A DNA stretch of 64,000 bases from an uncultured Acetatifactor sp. (GCA_910578815.1 CAJTSE010000004.1:97206-161205); one strand, 5' to 3'; shown: positions 41,863 to 51,431, numbered from the stretch's first letter. Numbers and translations are program-made. The notes: generated by a model not told the origin, from the sequence alone.

Positions 41863-43140
41863 ATGGGATTATTAAACAGTGGAAAGCTCATCGTTGGGTA
41901 TGATCTGGGGAATGAATTTTCACAGATCAGCTATAGTCTCTCTGATTCCGGGGACGTGGAGACTCTTTCTCAGGTTGCGGGAACGGAGCATTATAATATT
42001 CCCACGGTGCTTTGCAAGCGTAAGGGGATAAATCAGTGGTTTTACGGGAAGGAAGCACTGCGTTATGAGGCGGAACAGCAGGGAATCCTGGTTGAGAACC
42101 TTTTAAAGCTGGCGCTGGCAGGGGAGCCGGTGCTGATCGACGGTGAAAGTCTGGATCCGGCAGCGCTGCTGACGCTGTTCTTTAAGCGCAGCCTGGGCCT
42201 GCTGTCCCAGGTGGGCTCTTCCGAAAAAATAGCGGCGCTGATGATAACCTGCGAAGTTTTGGACCACCGAATGCTTGAGGTGCTGGGGCAGGTAGTAGCA
42301 GGGCTTCATTTAAAGACAGACAGAATTGCCTTCCAGAGCCATATGGAAAGTTATTACTATTATATGCTTTATCAGCCGGAGGAACTGCTGGCATATCAGT
42401 CTGCACTTCTAACCAGGGAAAAAGATCAGATCAGGGTGTTTCGGATGGAATGCAACCGGCGGACCACTCCAGTGGTGGTATTTATCGAAGAAAACCGGTT
42501 TCCCTTTCCAACCTCCGGCGGACCGGATGAGGCTTTGGAGGATGGGAAAAGGCAGGAGCTGGATCTGGCGCTGCTTGATGTGGCCGGTAAAGTTTTGGAG
42601 GGGCGGCTGATCGGAAGCATTTTCCTGATCGGAGACGGGTTCGAGCAGGACTGGATGAAGGAATCTCTCCGTTATCTCTGTAAAAAGCGAAGGGTGTTTC
42701 AAGGGAACAACCTTTTCAGCAAGGGGGCCGTCTATGGAATGCAGGAGCGGCTGAACGAAAGCGACTCTGAAAAGAAATATGTTTTTTTGAGCCGGGACAA
42801 GCTGAAAGCCAATATCGGTATGGAGATTCTGCGCCAGGGGGAGCCTTCCTATTATGCGCTGCTGGACGCCGGCGTCAACTGGTATGAGGCGGAAACGGAG
42901 CTGGAGTTTTACCTGCAGGAGTGCAATGAAATCTGGTTGACCGTTACACCCCTGACCGGGGGCAGCACTAAGCAGGCTCAGATTCTTTTGGATGATGTTC
43001 CGGGGGCGATTACAAGGCTTTTGGGAAGGTTTTACATGGAAGCGGAGGATATTCTTGCTGTGGAGATAGAGGATGAAGGATTCGGTGAGATCCGGCCGGC
43101 TGCCGGAAGAGTCTGGCGGGAAACCATAGAATTATTTTAG
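41863..43140 (+). CDS. DUF5716-like protein with actin/Hsp70-like ATPase fold
   Basis: The 425-residue protein opens with LIVGYDLGNEFSQISYSL, which matches the phosphate-1 loop of the sugar kinase/Hsp70/actin superfamily (Asp-Leu-Gly then Ser). NIPTVLCKR and the following Gly-Lys strand resemble the Hsp70 subdomain around the peptide SVVAF. IAALMITCEV and the later GSIFLIGDGFEQDW could be the second phosphate and adenosine regions. It therefore probably binds ATP, though the assignment needs structure comparison. I recall this as DUF5716. It lies between the giant scaffold-like gene and a TPR gene, 23 and 9 bases away. Confidence 0.78.
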   Translation: MGLLNSGKLIVGYDLGNEFSQISYSLSDSGDVETLSQVAGTEHYNIPTVLCKRKGINQWFYGKEALRYEAEQQGILVENLLKLALAGEPVLIDGESLDPAALLTLFFKRSLGLLSQVGSSEKIAALMITCEVLDHRMLEVLGQVVAGLHLKTDRIAFQSHMESYYYYMLYQPEELLAYQSALLTREKDQIRVFRMECNRRTTPVVVFIEENRFPFPTSGGPDEALEDGKRQELDLALLDVAGKVLEGRLIGSIFLIGDGFEQDWMKESLRYLCKKRRVFQGNNLFSKGAVYGMQERLNESDSEKKYVFLSRDKLKANIGMEILRQGEPSYYALLDAGVNWYEAETELEFYLQECNEIWLTVTPLTGGSTKQAQILLDDVPGAITRLLGRFYMEAEDILAVEIEDEGFGEIRPAAGRVWRETIELF

Positions 43141-43149
43141 GAGGCTGTT

Positions 43150-44004
43150 ATGGGCGCAAGTGTCTGCGTGGGAAATTATGCTTTAACTCCATATTGTGTG
43201 CCGGGCATCGAGATCAATGTTTATTGCATGGAAGAGCTGTGCTATGTTTTGAAAGAAAATGCTTTTTTGCTGGATTTTTCCGTGATGGAGGATGGGCTGC
43301 TGGACTGGATTGAGAAGGAATGCGGCTTGAAAGAGCTGGCCAAAGCGCTTCATCCAATGGTCCACAAGCAGGGGTCTTTAAGTGTTTTTGTGGCGGCGAT
43401 CTTAAACTTTGTGGGCCTTTATGACAAGGAGACGGTAACGGAGGCAGAGCAGGTTTTAAAGCAGGGAGCGGGATTAAGCAGTGTTGAAAAGAAAAAAAGT
43501 CAGGTGGATTATCTGGTAAAAAAGAAAAAATACTCCGTGGCGGTTAAGGCTTACGATAGTCTGATCGAGAAATGGGAGGAAAATGTAGAGGAAGGGGAAT
43601 CCCTTCCCGCTCCGGAATGTCTGGCTCTGATCTGGCATAATAGGGGTGTTGCCATGGCGGGACTGATGATTTACGAGAAGGCGGCGGAATGCTTTTTAAA
43701 AGCATATGAGCTGGAAGAGAGAAGGGACTTTTACCGGGACTACCTGGCGGCGAAGAGAATGGTGCTGACGGAAAGCGAGTATGTTTCTTTCGCGGCAGAG
43801 AATCCGGAGGGGTATGAGCTGACGCTGGAGTTGGAGAAAGACATGGAGCGGCTGACGGATGAATGGGAGCGGCAGCCGGAGTATCTGAGGCTGTATCATC
43901 ACAGGGAATTGCGAGCCGGGGACGGAAAGCAGATGTATTATGAGGAAAACGAGCGGTTGACTCAGACGTTAAAGGACAATTACCGTAAGAGTGTTGCCGA
44001 CTAA
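43150..44004 (+). CDS. TPR-containing hypothetical protein
   Basis: A 284-residue soluble protein. The N-terminal 90 residues are a compact domain (PGIEINVYCMEELCYVLKEN, FLLDFSVMEDGLLDWIEKE) that I cannot assign. A linker is followed by tetratricopeptide-like helices at about 115-200 (YLVKKKKYSVAVKAYDSLIEK, HNRGVAMAGLMIYEKAAECF). The C-terminus is highly charged. It begins nine bases after the DUF5716-like gene with GGAGG overlapping that gene's stop region, so it is translated in the same operon. TPR domains normally mediate protein contacts. Confidence 0.82.
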   Translation: MGASVCVGNYALTPYCVPGIEINVYCMEELCYVLKENAFLLDFSVMEDGLLDWIEKECGLKELAKALHPMVHKQGSLSVFVAAILNFVGLYDKETVTEAEQVLKQGAGLSSVEKKKSQVDYLVKKKKYSVAVKAYDSLIEKWEENVEEGESLPAPECLALIWHNRGVAMAGLMIYEKAAECFLKAYELEERRDFYRDYLAAKRMVLTESEYVSFAAENPEGYELTLELEKDMERLTDEWERQPEYLRLYHHRELRAGDGKQMYYEENERLTQTLKDNYRKSVAD

Positions 44005-44110
44005 AATGAATGGATGCCCAACGAGGCGGGAAAGTACTATCAAATATTGATTGGCATGCGTGCGGGATGGTGTGTAAACGCTCATCTTTAAGCACGAAAG
44101 GGGTATAAGG

Positions 44111-45283
44111 ATGGCATTTTGGAGCAGGTTATTTAAAAAAAGAAAAAAAAGAGAGCAGGATGGAATTGCTGACGACTGGGAAAATCTTGTCTATGACAGG
44201 ACCGATGTGGATTTTCAGGATGAAGAGCAGCGCAGCCGTTATATTACGAACTGTCTGGAGCAGATGGCGGAAGCGGCCAGGGAGATTCACCTGCTGACAG
44301 GGGAGTATACCCAGGTAACTTCTTATCTGACGGACATGGAAGAGATAGAGGCTCTTCCCGATGAGGAAAGGGAAGGACTGAACAAAATTGCCAGACAGCT
44401 TCTTTTCCAGGAGCAGGAATGTGAGCGCTATCGGGGAAAAGAAAACCGTATGGGTGATAATGAATATTATCAGATGCGTAAGCAGGAGGACGAAATTCAG
44501 GAGGGAATTGATAAGTTAAAGGAGTGTGAGCACTATGGGAATCTGGTACGGCAGGATTTAAAGCGTTTGGACCGGGAGCGGAGTGCCTATGAATACCGAC
44601 GTGTAGAGCTGGAAACCATGATGAATAATTTCCGGGGGATGTCAGTGATCTTTATAACGGCCTTTACGATCTGTATGGTGCTGCTGGTTATTCTGCAGTT
44701 TGCATTTGAAATGGATACAAAGATGGGTTATCTTTTGGCAGCAGGAGCCGTGGTGGCGGCGGTGGCGATTTTGTTTGTCAGGTATACAGACAGCGAAAAG
44801 GAGCTGGGCCGGGTGGAACGGGCTGTAAATAAGCTGATCCAGCTGCAGAACAAGGTAAAAATACGATATGTGAACAATAAAAATCTCCAGGAGTATCTGC
44901 GCATCAAGTATGATACAGAGAGCGCGGCGGCGCTGGAGAAGCTCTGGGTGCAGTACCAGCAGGAAAAGGAGGAACGCAAAGAGTTTGCGGAAGCAGAGGC
45001 TAAGACGGAATACTTTCAGAAGCTGCTGGTGGACAAAATGAACAATTACCGGGTTGTCAGCCCGGAGAGATGGGTGGGCCAGGCGCAGGCTTTGCTGGAT
45101 CCCCGTGAGATGGTGGAGATACGTCATGCACTGATTCTAAGGCGTCAGGCGCTGCGAAAGCAGATGGAATATAATAACGGCGTGGCGGAAACCGCAAGAA
45201 AAGAGGTCATGGATATTGCGGGCAAGTACCCGGCCTATGCCGGGGAAATCCTTGCTATGGTAGATAAATATGATGTGGAGTAA
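44111..45283 (+). CDS. Coiled-coil membrane protein of the same operon
   Basis: A 390-residue protein with a very basic N-terminus (FKKRKKRE), long coiled-coil helices (about 50-170), two adjacent membrane helices (about 178-200 and 206-223) and a second long coiled coil (about 225-370). Both soluble ends should face the cytoplasm. It could anchor the other three products at the membrane. The gap to the preceding gene is 106 bases without a clear terminator, and an AAAGGGG site precedes the ATG. No family is recognised. Confidence 0.82.
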   Translation: MAFWSRLFKKRKKREQDGIADDWENLVYDRTDVDFQDEEQRSRYITNCLEQMAEAAREIHLLTGEYTQVTSYLTDMEEIEALPDEEREGLNKIARQLLFQEQECERYRGKENRMGDNEYYQMRKQEDEIQEGIDKLKECEHYGNLVRQDLKRLDRERSAYEYRRVELETMMNNFRGMSVIFITAFTICMVLLVILQFAFEMDTKMGYLLAAGAVVAAVAILFVRYTDSEKELGRVERAVNKLIQLQNKVKIRYVNNKNLQEYLRIKYDTESAAALEKLWVQYQQEKEERKEFAEAEAKTEYFQKLLVDKMNNYRVVSPERWVGQAQALLDPREMVEIRHALILRRQALRKQMEYNNGVAETARKEVMDIAGKYPAYAGEILAMVDKYDVE

Positions 45284-45360
45284 TAGCTTGGCCTGCTCTG
45301 TTACCTGCCTGCTGTATGGCTGAACAGATACCATTTTTTGTGGGGAGCAGCTGCTTTATA

Positions 45361-45390
45361 TTGACTTTGTTGTGGAATGTGGGCTATGAT
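45361..45390 (+). promoter_or_regulatory. Promoter of purF
   Basis: TTGACT and TATGAT with an 18-base spacer. The start point near 45397 makes an ATG at 45402 nearly leaderless and favours the one at 45423. Confidence 0.6.
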
Positions 45391-45422
45391 GATTTGGTTG
45401 GATGGAAGGGAAGTGGATCCGG

Positions 45423-46847
45423 ATGGACAATCATATTAAACTGAAGGAAGAATGCGGTGTATTTGGAGCCTATGACTTTGAAGGCAGGGATGTGTCCGCC
45501 TCTATTTATTACGGGCTGCTTGCCCTGCAGCATCGCGGGCAGGAAAGCTGCGGTATTGCGGTCAGTGATACCAAAGGCCCTTTAGGAAAAGCAATTTTGG
45601 AAAGGAATATGGGCTTGGTAAATGAAGCCTTTACCCCGGATCTGCTGGAAAAGCTAAAGGGCGATATTGGCGTGGGTCATGTGCGCTATTCCACTACGGG
45701 AAGTTCTACCCGTGAAAACGCTCAGCCGCTGGTTATAAATTATGTAAAGGGAGTGCTGGGACTGGCCCATAACGGCAATCTGATTAACACGCCTAGGCTT
45801 CGACAGGAGCTTGCCTGTACGGGAGCCATTTTCCAGACCACTATTGACTCCGAGATTATCGCTTATTATATTGCCAGAGAGCGCTTAAATTCCGGGAGCG
45901 TGGAAGAAGCGGTGGGCCGCACTATGGACAGGATCAGAGGCGCCTATTCTCTGGTGGTCATGTCGCCCAGAAAGCTGATCGGTGCCAGGGACCCTTATGG
46001 ATTCCGTCCCCTGTGCATCGGAAGGAGGGATACTACATATTTCCTCGCCAGCGAAAGCTGTGCTTTGGATACTTTAGGAGCGGAGTTTGTGCGGGATGTG
46101 CTTCCCGGAGAGATCGTGACCATTTCCCCGGAGAAAGGCATTGAATCGGACCTGAGCCATGGACTGCATCAGGACAAGCAGGCAAGGTGCGTTTTTGAAT
46201 ATATTTATTTTGCAAGGCCGGACAGCGTGATCGACGGGGTCAGCGTATATGATTCCCGTATACTGGCGGGGAAATTCCTGGCCAAGGACAGTCCCGTGGA
46301 AGCGGATCTGGTGGTTGGAGTGCCGGAGTCGGGCAATGTGGCGGCGCTGGGGTATTCGCTGGAGTCCGGTATTCCCTATGGGACGGCCTTTGTAAAAAAT
46401 GCCTATGTGGGGCGGACCTTTATCAAGCCGGGACAGAAAAGCAGGGAGAGCAGTGTACAGGTAAAATTAAATCCCATCCGTCAGGCGGTGGCGGGAAAAC
46501 GGGTTATCATGATAGATGATTCCATTGTCAGAGGGACCACATCGGACCGTATCGTCCGTCTTCTGCGGGAAGCGGGTGCCAGAGAGGTACATATGCGTGT
46601 CAGCTCACCGCCCTTTTTATGGCCCTGCTATTTTGGCACCGATGTGCCTGCCAGGGAACAGCTGATCGCTTACGGCCGTGAACCGGAGGAAATACGCAGG
46701 ATCATCGGTACGGACAGCTTGGCTTATCTGCGTCTGGAACGGCTGAGAGAGATTGTGAATGGACTGGGCATCTGTGGAGGATGCTTTACAGGCAGGTACC
46801 CGATGGAAGTACCCACGGAGGACATCCGTGGAGAATTTGAGCAATAG
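45423..46847 (+). CDS. purF: Amidophosphoribosyltransferase
   Basis: First committed step of purine synthesis: PRPP plus glutamine gives phosphoribosylamine. The 474-residue precursor has a short propeptide before Cys11 (KEECGVFGAYD), which becomes the N-terminal glutaminase nucleophile after cleavage. LALQHRGQESCGIAVSD and NGNLINTPRLR belong to the Ntn glutaminase domain. The PRPP loop is VIMIDDSIVRGTTS. Four cysteines (ARCVFEY, WPCYFG, GICGGCF) fit the 4Fe-4S cluster of the Bacillus-type enzyme. It is followed by purB after 36 bases. Confidence 0.95.
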   Translation: MDNHIKLKEECGVFGAYDFEGRDVSASIYYGLLALQHRGQESCGIAVSDTKGPLGKAILERNMGLVNEAFTPDLLEKLKGDIGVGHVRYSTTGSSTRENAQPLVINYVKGVLGLAHNGNLINTPRLRQELACTGAIFQTTIDSEIIAYYIARERLNSGSVEEAVGRTMDRIRGAYSLVVMSPRKLIGARDPYGFRPLCIGRRDTTYFLASESCALDTLGAEFVRDVLPGEIVTISPEKGIESDLSHGLHQDKQARCVFEYIYFARPDSVIDGVSVYDSRILAGKFLAKDSPVEADLVVGVPESGNVAALGYSLESGIPYGTAFVKNAYVGRTFIKPGQKSRESSVQVKLNPIRQAVAGKRVIMIDDSIVRGTTSDRIVRLLREAGAREVHMRVSSPPFLWPCYFGTDVPAREQLIAYGREPEEIRRIIGTDSLAYLRLERLREIVNGLGICGGCFTGRYPMEVPTEDIRGEFEQ

Positions 46848-46883
46848 ATAAGCGAGTTCAAGAAAATATAAGGAGGTACAGAG

Positions 46884-48335
46884 ATGAGTACGGACAGATA
46901 TGAAAGTCCTTTATCCGAGCGTTATGCAAGTAAAGAGATGCAGTATGTTTTTTCTCCGGATATGAAATTTAAGACCTGGAGGCGGTTGTGGATCGCTCTG
47001 GCGGAGACGGAGAAGGAGCTGGGGCTGTCTCAGAACGGCAGGCCGGTGATTACGGATGAGCAGATTGAAGAGTTGAAGGCTCATGCGGAGGACATTAATT
47101 ATGATGTGGCGAAGGCCAGAGAGAGAGAGGTTCGTCATGACGTGATGAGCCATGTGTACGCCTATGGGCAGCAGTGCCCCAAGGCGGCGGGTATCATCCA
47201 CCTAGGTGCCACCTCCTGCTATGTGGGGGATAATACGGATATTATCATCATGACGGAGGCTCTGAAGCTGGTAAAGAAAAAGCTGGTGAACGTGATTGCA
47301 AAGCTGGCGGACTTTGCGGAGAAATATAAGAGTCAGCCTACGCTTGCTTTTACCCACTTTCAGCCGGCTCAGCCCACTACCGTCGGCAAGCGGGCAACTC
47401 TGTGGCTGCAGGAATTTTATCTTGATTTGGAGGATTTGGAGTATGTATTGGGGACCATGAAGCTTTTGGGTTCCAAGGGCACCACCGGCACCCAGGCTTC
47501 TTTCCTGGAGCTGTTTGACGGGGACCAGGAGACCATTGACAAAATTGATCCCATGATTGCCGAAAAAATGGGCTTTAAAGAGTGTTTCCCCGTGTCCGGA
47601 CAGACTTATTCCAGAAAGGTGGATACCAGGGTGGCAAATGTGCTGGCAGGTATTGCGGCATCCGCCCATAAGATGAGTAATGACATTCGCCTGCTTCAGC
47701 ATTTAAAGGAAGTGGAAGAGCCCTTTGAGAAGAGTCAGATCGGTTCTTCCGCCATGGCTTACAAACGGAATCCCATGAGAAGCGAGCGTATTGCTTCTTT
47801 GTCCAGATATGTGATGATTGATGCCCTGAACCCTGCCATTACATCAGCGACTCAGTGGTTTGAACGGACATTGGACGATTCGGCGAATAAGCGTCTTTCC
47901 ATTCCGGAGGGCTTTCTGGCTACGGACGGGATTCTGGATCTGTGCCTGAACGTGGTGGACGGTCTGGTGGTGTATCCCAAGGTTATAGAAAAGAGGCTTA
48001 AGAGTGAGCTGCCTTTTATGGCTACGGAAAATATTATGATGGACGCGGTGAAAGCAGGCGGCAACCGACAGGAGCTGCACGAGCGGATCCGCGAGCTTTC
48101 CATGGAGGCAGGCCGCAGCGTAAAAGTGGAAGGAAGGGAAAATAATCTGCTGGAGCTGATTGCGGCGGATCCTGCGTTTAATATGTCTCTGGAGGATTTG
48201 CAGAAGACCATGGAACCTGGCAGGTATGTAGGGCGTTCCGTGGAACAGGTGGAGGCATTTTTAAGGAATGTGATACGTCCTGTTTTGGAGGAAAACAGGG
48301 AATTGCTGGGTGTAAAGGCGGAAATCAATGTTTAA
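46884..48335 (+). CDS. purB: Adenylosuccinate lyase
   Basis: The enzyme splits SAICAR and adenylosuccinate, releasing fumarate. The 483-residue length and N-terminus YESPLSERYASKEMQYVFS are typical of the longer PurB class shared with eukaryotes. The fumarase/aspartase signature is GSSAMAYKRNPMRSE. The catalytic His is likely in LGATSCYVGD/HFQPAQPTT. AAGGAGG lies seven bases before the ATG. It sits between purF and a purF paralogue, so all three are likely co-expressed. Confidence 0.95.
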   Translation: MSTDRYESPLSERYASKEMQYVFSPDMKFKTWRRLWIALAETEKELGLSQNGRPVITDEQIEELKAHAEDINYDVAKAREREVRHDVMSHVYAYGQQCPKAAGIIHLGATSCYVGDNTDIIIMTEALKLVKKKLVNVIAKLADFAEKYKSQPTLAFTHFQPAQPTTVGKRATLWLQEFYLDLEDLEYVLGTMKLLGSKGTTGTQASFLELFDGDQETIDKIDPMIAEKMGFKECFPVSGQTYSRKVDTRVANVLAGIAASAHKMSNDIRLLQHLKEVEEPFEKSQIGSSAMAYKRNPMRSERIASLSRYVMIDALNPAITSATQWFERTLDDSANKRLSIPEGFLATDGILDLCLNVVDGLVVYPKVIEKRLKSELPFMATENIMMDAVKAGGNRQELHERIRELSMEAGRSVKVEGRENNLLELIAADPAFNMSLEDLQKTMEPGRYVGRSVEQVEAFLRNVIRPVLEENRELLGVKAEINV

Positions 48336-48410
48336 TGAATAAGGAATTTCATGGATAGGCATATGTGGCCGGAAACGGTACGACGGAAAGTATGTAGGAG
48401 GGTGTAAAAT

Positions 48411-49817
48411 ATGGGTGGTTTTTTTGGAGTGGCAGCGAAAGAGGATTGTATATTTGACCTTTTTTTCGGGACGGATTATCATTCTCATCTGGGGACCAGG
48501 CGGGCCGGCATGGCGGTTTACAGCAGGGAAGAGGGATACAACAGGGCAATCCACAATATCGAGAATGCGCCCTTCCGTACCAAATTTGATAAGGACATAA
48601 ATGAGATGCGGGGCAGCCTGGGAATAGGCTGTATTTCCGATTATGAACCCCAGCCTTTGATTGTTCGTTCTCATCACGGCACATATGCCATCACTACCGT
48701 GGGAAAGATTAATAATTCCGCGAAACTGATCAACGAGCTGTTTTCCAAGGGACATTCGCACTTTCTGGAGATGAGCGGCGGGGATATTAACGCCACGGAG
48801 CTGGTGGCGTCCATTGTAAACCAAAAGGATAATCTGGTGGAGGGGATTCGGTATGCCCAGGAAGTGATCGAGGGTTCGATGACGATCCTGATCCTGACGC
48901 CAAAGGGGATCTATGCGGCCAGAGACAGGCTGGGCAGAACGCCCATATCTGTCGGTAAAAAAGAAGGCGCTTACTGCGTCTCCTTTGAGAGCTTTGCTTT
49001 TTTGAATCTGGGATACACCCTTGACCGGGAGCTTGGTCCGGGGGAGATTGCGGTGGTGACCCCGGAAGGCGCAAGGACGCTGGTGAATCCTGGAAAGGAT
49101 ATGAAGATCTGTACTTTCCTGTGGATTTATTACGGCTATCCCTCATCCTCCTATGAGGGGATCAGCGTGGAGCAGATGCGTTATAACTGCGGGGCAAAGC
49201 TGGCGGAGAGGGATCATGTGCAGCCGGACATTGTGGCAGGAGTACCGGATTCCGGTACGGCTCATGCCATCGGCTACGCTAACCGGTCCGGAATTCCCTT
49301 TTCCCGGCCCTTTATCAAATATACTCCCACCTGGCCCAGGTCCTTTATGCCTACGATCCAGACACAGCGGAATCTGATTGCAAAGATGAAGCTGATCCCG
49401 GTGCATGACCTGATTGAAAACAAGAGTCTGCTTTTGATTGACGATTCTATTGTCAGGGGTACACAGCTGCGGGAGACTACGGAGTTTCTTTACCAGAGCG
49501 GCGCGAAGGAGGTCCATATCCGTCCTGCCTGTCCGCCCCTTTTGTTTGGATGTAAATTTTTAAATTTTTCCCGTTCTTCTTCGGAAATGGATCTGATTAC
49601 CAGAAGAGTATTGAAGGAGATGGAAGAGGACGACAGAAAGATTGACTTAAAGCGTTATGTGGATCCAGATACGACAGAATACGGAGAGATGGTTGAGCAG
49701 ATCCGAGAAAAACTTAACTTCACCAGCCTCCGCTTCCACAGGCTGGATGATATGATTGCCTCAGTGGGAATCGACGAGGAAAAGCTTTGCACCTACTGCT
49801 GGAGCGGAGTGGAATAA
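48411..49817 (+). CDS. PurF paralogue lacking the glutaminase cysteine
   Basis: A 468-residue member of the amidophosphoribosyltransferase family. The N-terminus reads MGGFFGVAAKED where active enzymes have Cys-Gly-Val-Phe-Gly, so the nucleophile needed to release ammonia from glutamine is missing. The LQHRGQ region is changed to LGTRRAGM. By contrast the PRPP loop LLLIDDSIVRGTQL is intact, and four cysteines in cluster-like positions (KICTFLW, FGCKFLN, LCTYC) are kept. It may use free ammonia, partner with another glutaminase, or have a regulatory role. AGGAGG precedes the ATG. It is 75 bases from purB. Confidence 0.85.
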   Translation: MGGFFGVAAKEDCIFDLFFGTDYHSHLGTRRAGMAVYSREEGYNRAIHNIENAPFRTKFDKDINEMRGSLGIGCISDYEPQPLIVRSHHGTYAITTVGKINNSAKLINELFSKGHSHFLEMSGGDINATELVASIVNQKDNLVEGIRYAQEVIEGSMTILILTPKGIYAARDRLGRTPISVGKKEGAYCVSFESFAFLNLGYTLDRELGPGEIAVVTPEGARTLVNPGKDMKICTFLWIYYGYPSSSYEGISVEQMRYNCGAKLAERDHVQPDIVAGVPDSGTAHAIGYANRSGIPFSRPFIKYTPTWPRSFMPTIQTQRNLIAKMKLIPVHDLIENKSLLLIDDSIVRGTQLRETTEFLYQSGAKEVHIRPACPPLLFGCKFLNFSRSSSEMDLITRRVLKEMEEDDRKIDLKRYVDPDTTEYGEMVEQIREKLNFTSLRFHRLDDMIASVGIDEEKLCTYCWSGVE

Positions 49818-49822
49818 AAGCT

Positions 49823-50233
49823 TTATAAAATCATTTCAAACATGATCTGCCCGCGCTCCGGTGCCTTTGCCCGGAGCCGTCCTCCATGCAGTTCTACGCT
49901 GGCCTTTGCGATGGAAAGTCCCAAGCCATAGCTGCCGTCGGAAGCTCTCGCTTTGTCCGACCGATAGAAGCGTTCAAAGACTTTATCAAACCGGAAATGA
50001 TCTGTATCTGAAAAGTCGTTTATTACCTGGAGGCGGATCTGTCTGCCGCGGATGAGCTTAACCGTCACTTTTCCGCCGGGATCACAGTATTTGACGGCAT
50101 TGTCCATGAGAATGGAAATCACCTGCCGCAGCAGAGATTCGTCCCCGTTATATTGAATTTTTTCGGCAATATTTAAGATGAGCTGCTTTCCCTGGGAGGA
50201 ACATAGCCCTCGGAAGGAGGCGGCAGTATCAAT
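49823..50233 (-). pseudogene. Histidine kinase remnant (ATPase end only)
   Basis: The frame encodes only the C-terminal part of a sensor kinase: GDESLLRQVISILMDNAVKYC (N box with Asn), VFERFYRSDKARA (F box) and GSYGLGLSIAKASVELHGG (G box). Similarity starts near AASFRGL and is preceded directly by an in-frame TGA (50234-50236). No dimerisation helix, phosphoacceptor His, membrane helix or response regulator is found upstream. Up to 50399 the sequence is unrelated; a 19-codon frame MVDYLKKALIYG ends at that TGA. This is best explained as the leftover of a deletion. Confidence 0.75.
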
Positions 50234-50399
50234 TCAGCTTGAAATCCTGCTTGTATGCCCGTAAATCAAGGCTTTTTTGAGATAATCAACCATTTTCCCA
50301 TAAATAATCTACATTTATAGAAAGGGGGACTCCACTTTCTTCAGTTGCCGACACAGAAAGCGATTACCATTTTCTTGTAAGCGAAATTTGTGTTTCATA

Positions 50400-51248
50400 T
50401 CAGCCTTCCCTGGCAACAAAGGCCACCGCAATGGCGCCGGGGCCGGTATGGGTTCCGATGGTGCCGCCTACGCTGTTTACGGGAAGATGATCGGTTTCGT
50501 TTTCCCAAAGCGAAGCATTGTCCTCAATATATTTTTGGATGAGATCCCTGCTCAGCCCAGTATAGCCTAAGAAATAGGGCATGGAAAAATCAATGCCGCC
50601 CGCCGCATGGATCTGCTCCACGATCAGATTGTTTGCCTGTCTGGAGCCTCTAGCCTTTCCAAGAATGGCAACTTCCCCATTTTGTATGGCTATGACTGGT
50701 TTGATAGAAAGCAGGCTTCCGGCCAGGGCAGCCGCACTGGATATACGGCCGCCCTTTTTTAAGTATTCCAGAGTGTCCAAAAGGGCAATCAGACGAATCC
50801 GCTTTTTCAGCAGATTCAGCTGTTTTGCAATTTCTGCGGCTTCTGCTCCCTGGTCAATCATGCGGAAGGCATATTCCACAAGAATGTGTTCGCCTACGGT
50901 CACATTTTCACTGTCAATCACCTGTACCTGTCCGGGGAAATTTTCCGCCGCTATCATGGCGCTCTGCCAGGTGCCGGAAAGTTTGGAAGACAGTGTAATA
51001 ACAATGACTTCATCGTCGTTTCCTAAAGCCTTTTTCATGGCTTCTTCAAAGCGGAAGGGAGGTATCTGGCTTGTGACGGGCAATACGCTGCTTTCAATCA
51101 GCATTTCGTAAAATTGTGTGTGGTTTAAGGAGACGCCGTCCTGGTATTCGGTTTCTCCAAAGGTGATTGTCATGGGGATGACAGTCAGATTTTCCCGTTC
51201 GGATCCTGCAATGTCGGAAGCGGAATCGGTAATGATATGTATGCTCAT
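50400..51248 (-). CDS. DegV family fatty-acid-binding protein
   Basis: The 282-residue protein has the DegV pattern: IITDSASDI at the start, the Ser in TLSSKLSGTWQSA, LDTLEYLKKGGRISS and the C-terminal GGTIGTHTGPGA. DegV proteins bind a fatty acid and can act with a fatty-acid kinase in phospholipid synthesis. ATG at 51248 has GAGG six bases upstream; another ATG four codons earlier lacks a good site. A perfect consensus promoter drives it. Confidence 0.93.
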   Translation of the reverse strand: MSIHIITDSASDIAGSERENLTVIPMTITFGETEYQDGVSLNHTQFYEMLIESSVLPVTSQIPPFRFEEAMKKALGNDDEVIVITLSSKLSGTWQSAMIAAENFPGQVQVIDSENVTVGEHILVEYAFRMIDQGAEAAEIAKQLNLLKKRIRLIALLDTLEYLKKGGRISSAAALAGSLLSIKPVIAIQNGEVAILGKARGSRQANNLIVEQIHAAGGIDFSMPYFLGYTGLSRDLIQKYIEDNASLWENETDHLPVNSVGGTIGTHTGPGAIAVAFVAREG

Positions 51249-51315
51249 TTGCGGCCTCATTTCTGCGCATTTGACCTGTGCGTCGATCGAAAATTATTTT
51301 TTCATGGTATATAAA

Positions 51316-51344
51316 ATTATACGGGCAAGCGGCTGAATTGTCAA
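51316..51344 (-). promoter_or_regulatory. Perfect consensus promoter of the DegV gene
   Basis: On the minus strand TTGACA and TATAAT are separated by exactly 17 bases, about 68 bases before the start codon. Confidence 0.88.
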
Positions 51345-51431
51345 CTCAGGCGGCAGTTTTGTTTATTCCCGCGGGCAATGAGTCAAAGTTCTGGATGCTT
51401 GCATCCATGGGACCTTGAATGCCGCGAGGGG

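Noticed and set aside
50234..50293. Small gene MVDYLKKALIYG next to the kinase remnant
   Set aside because: Nineteen codons with no clear ribosome site or homologue that I recognise; probably chance reading at a breakpoint.
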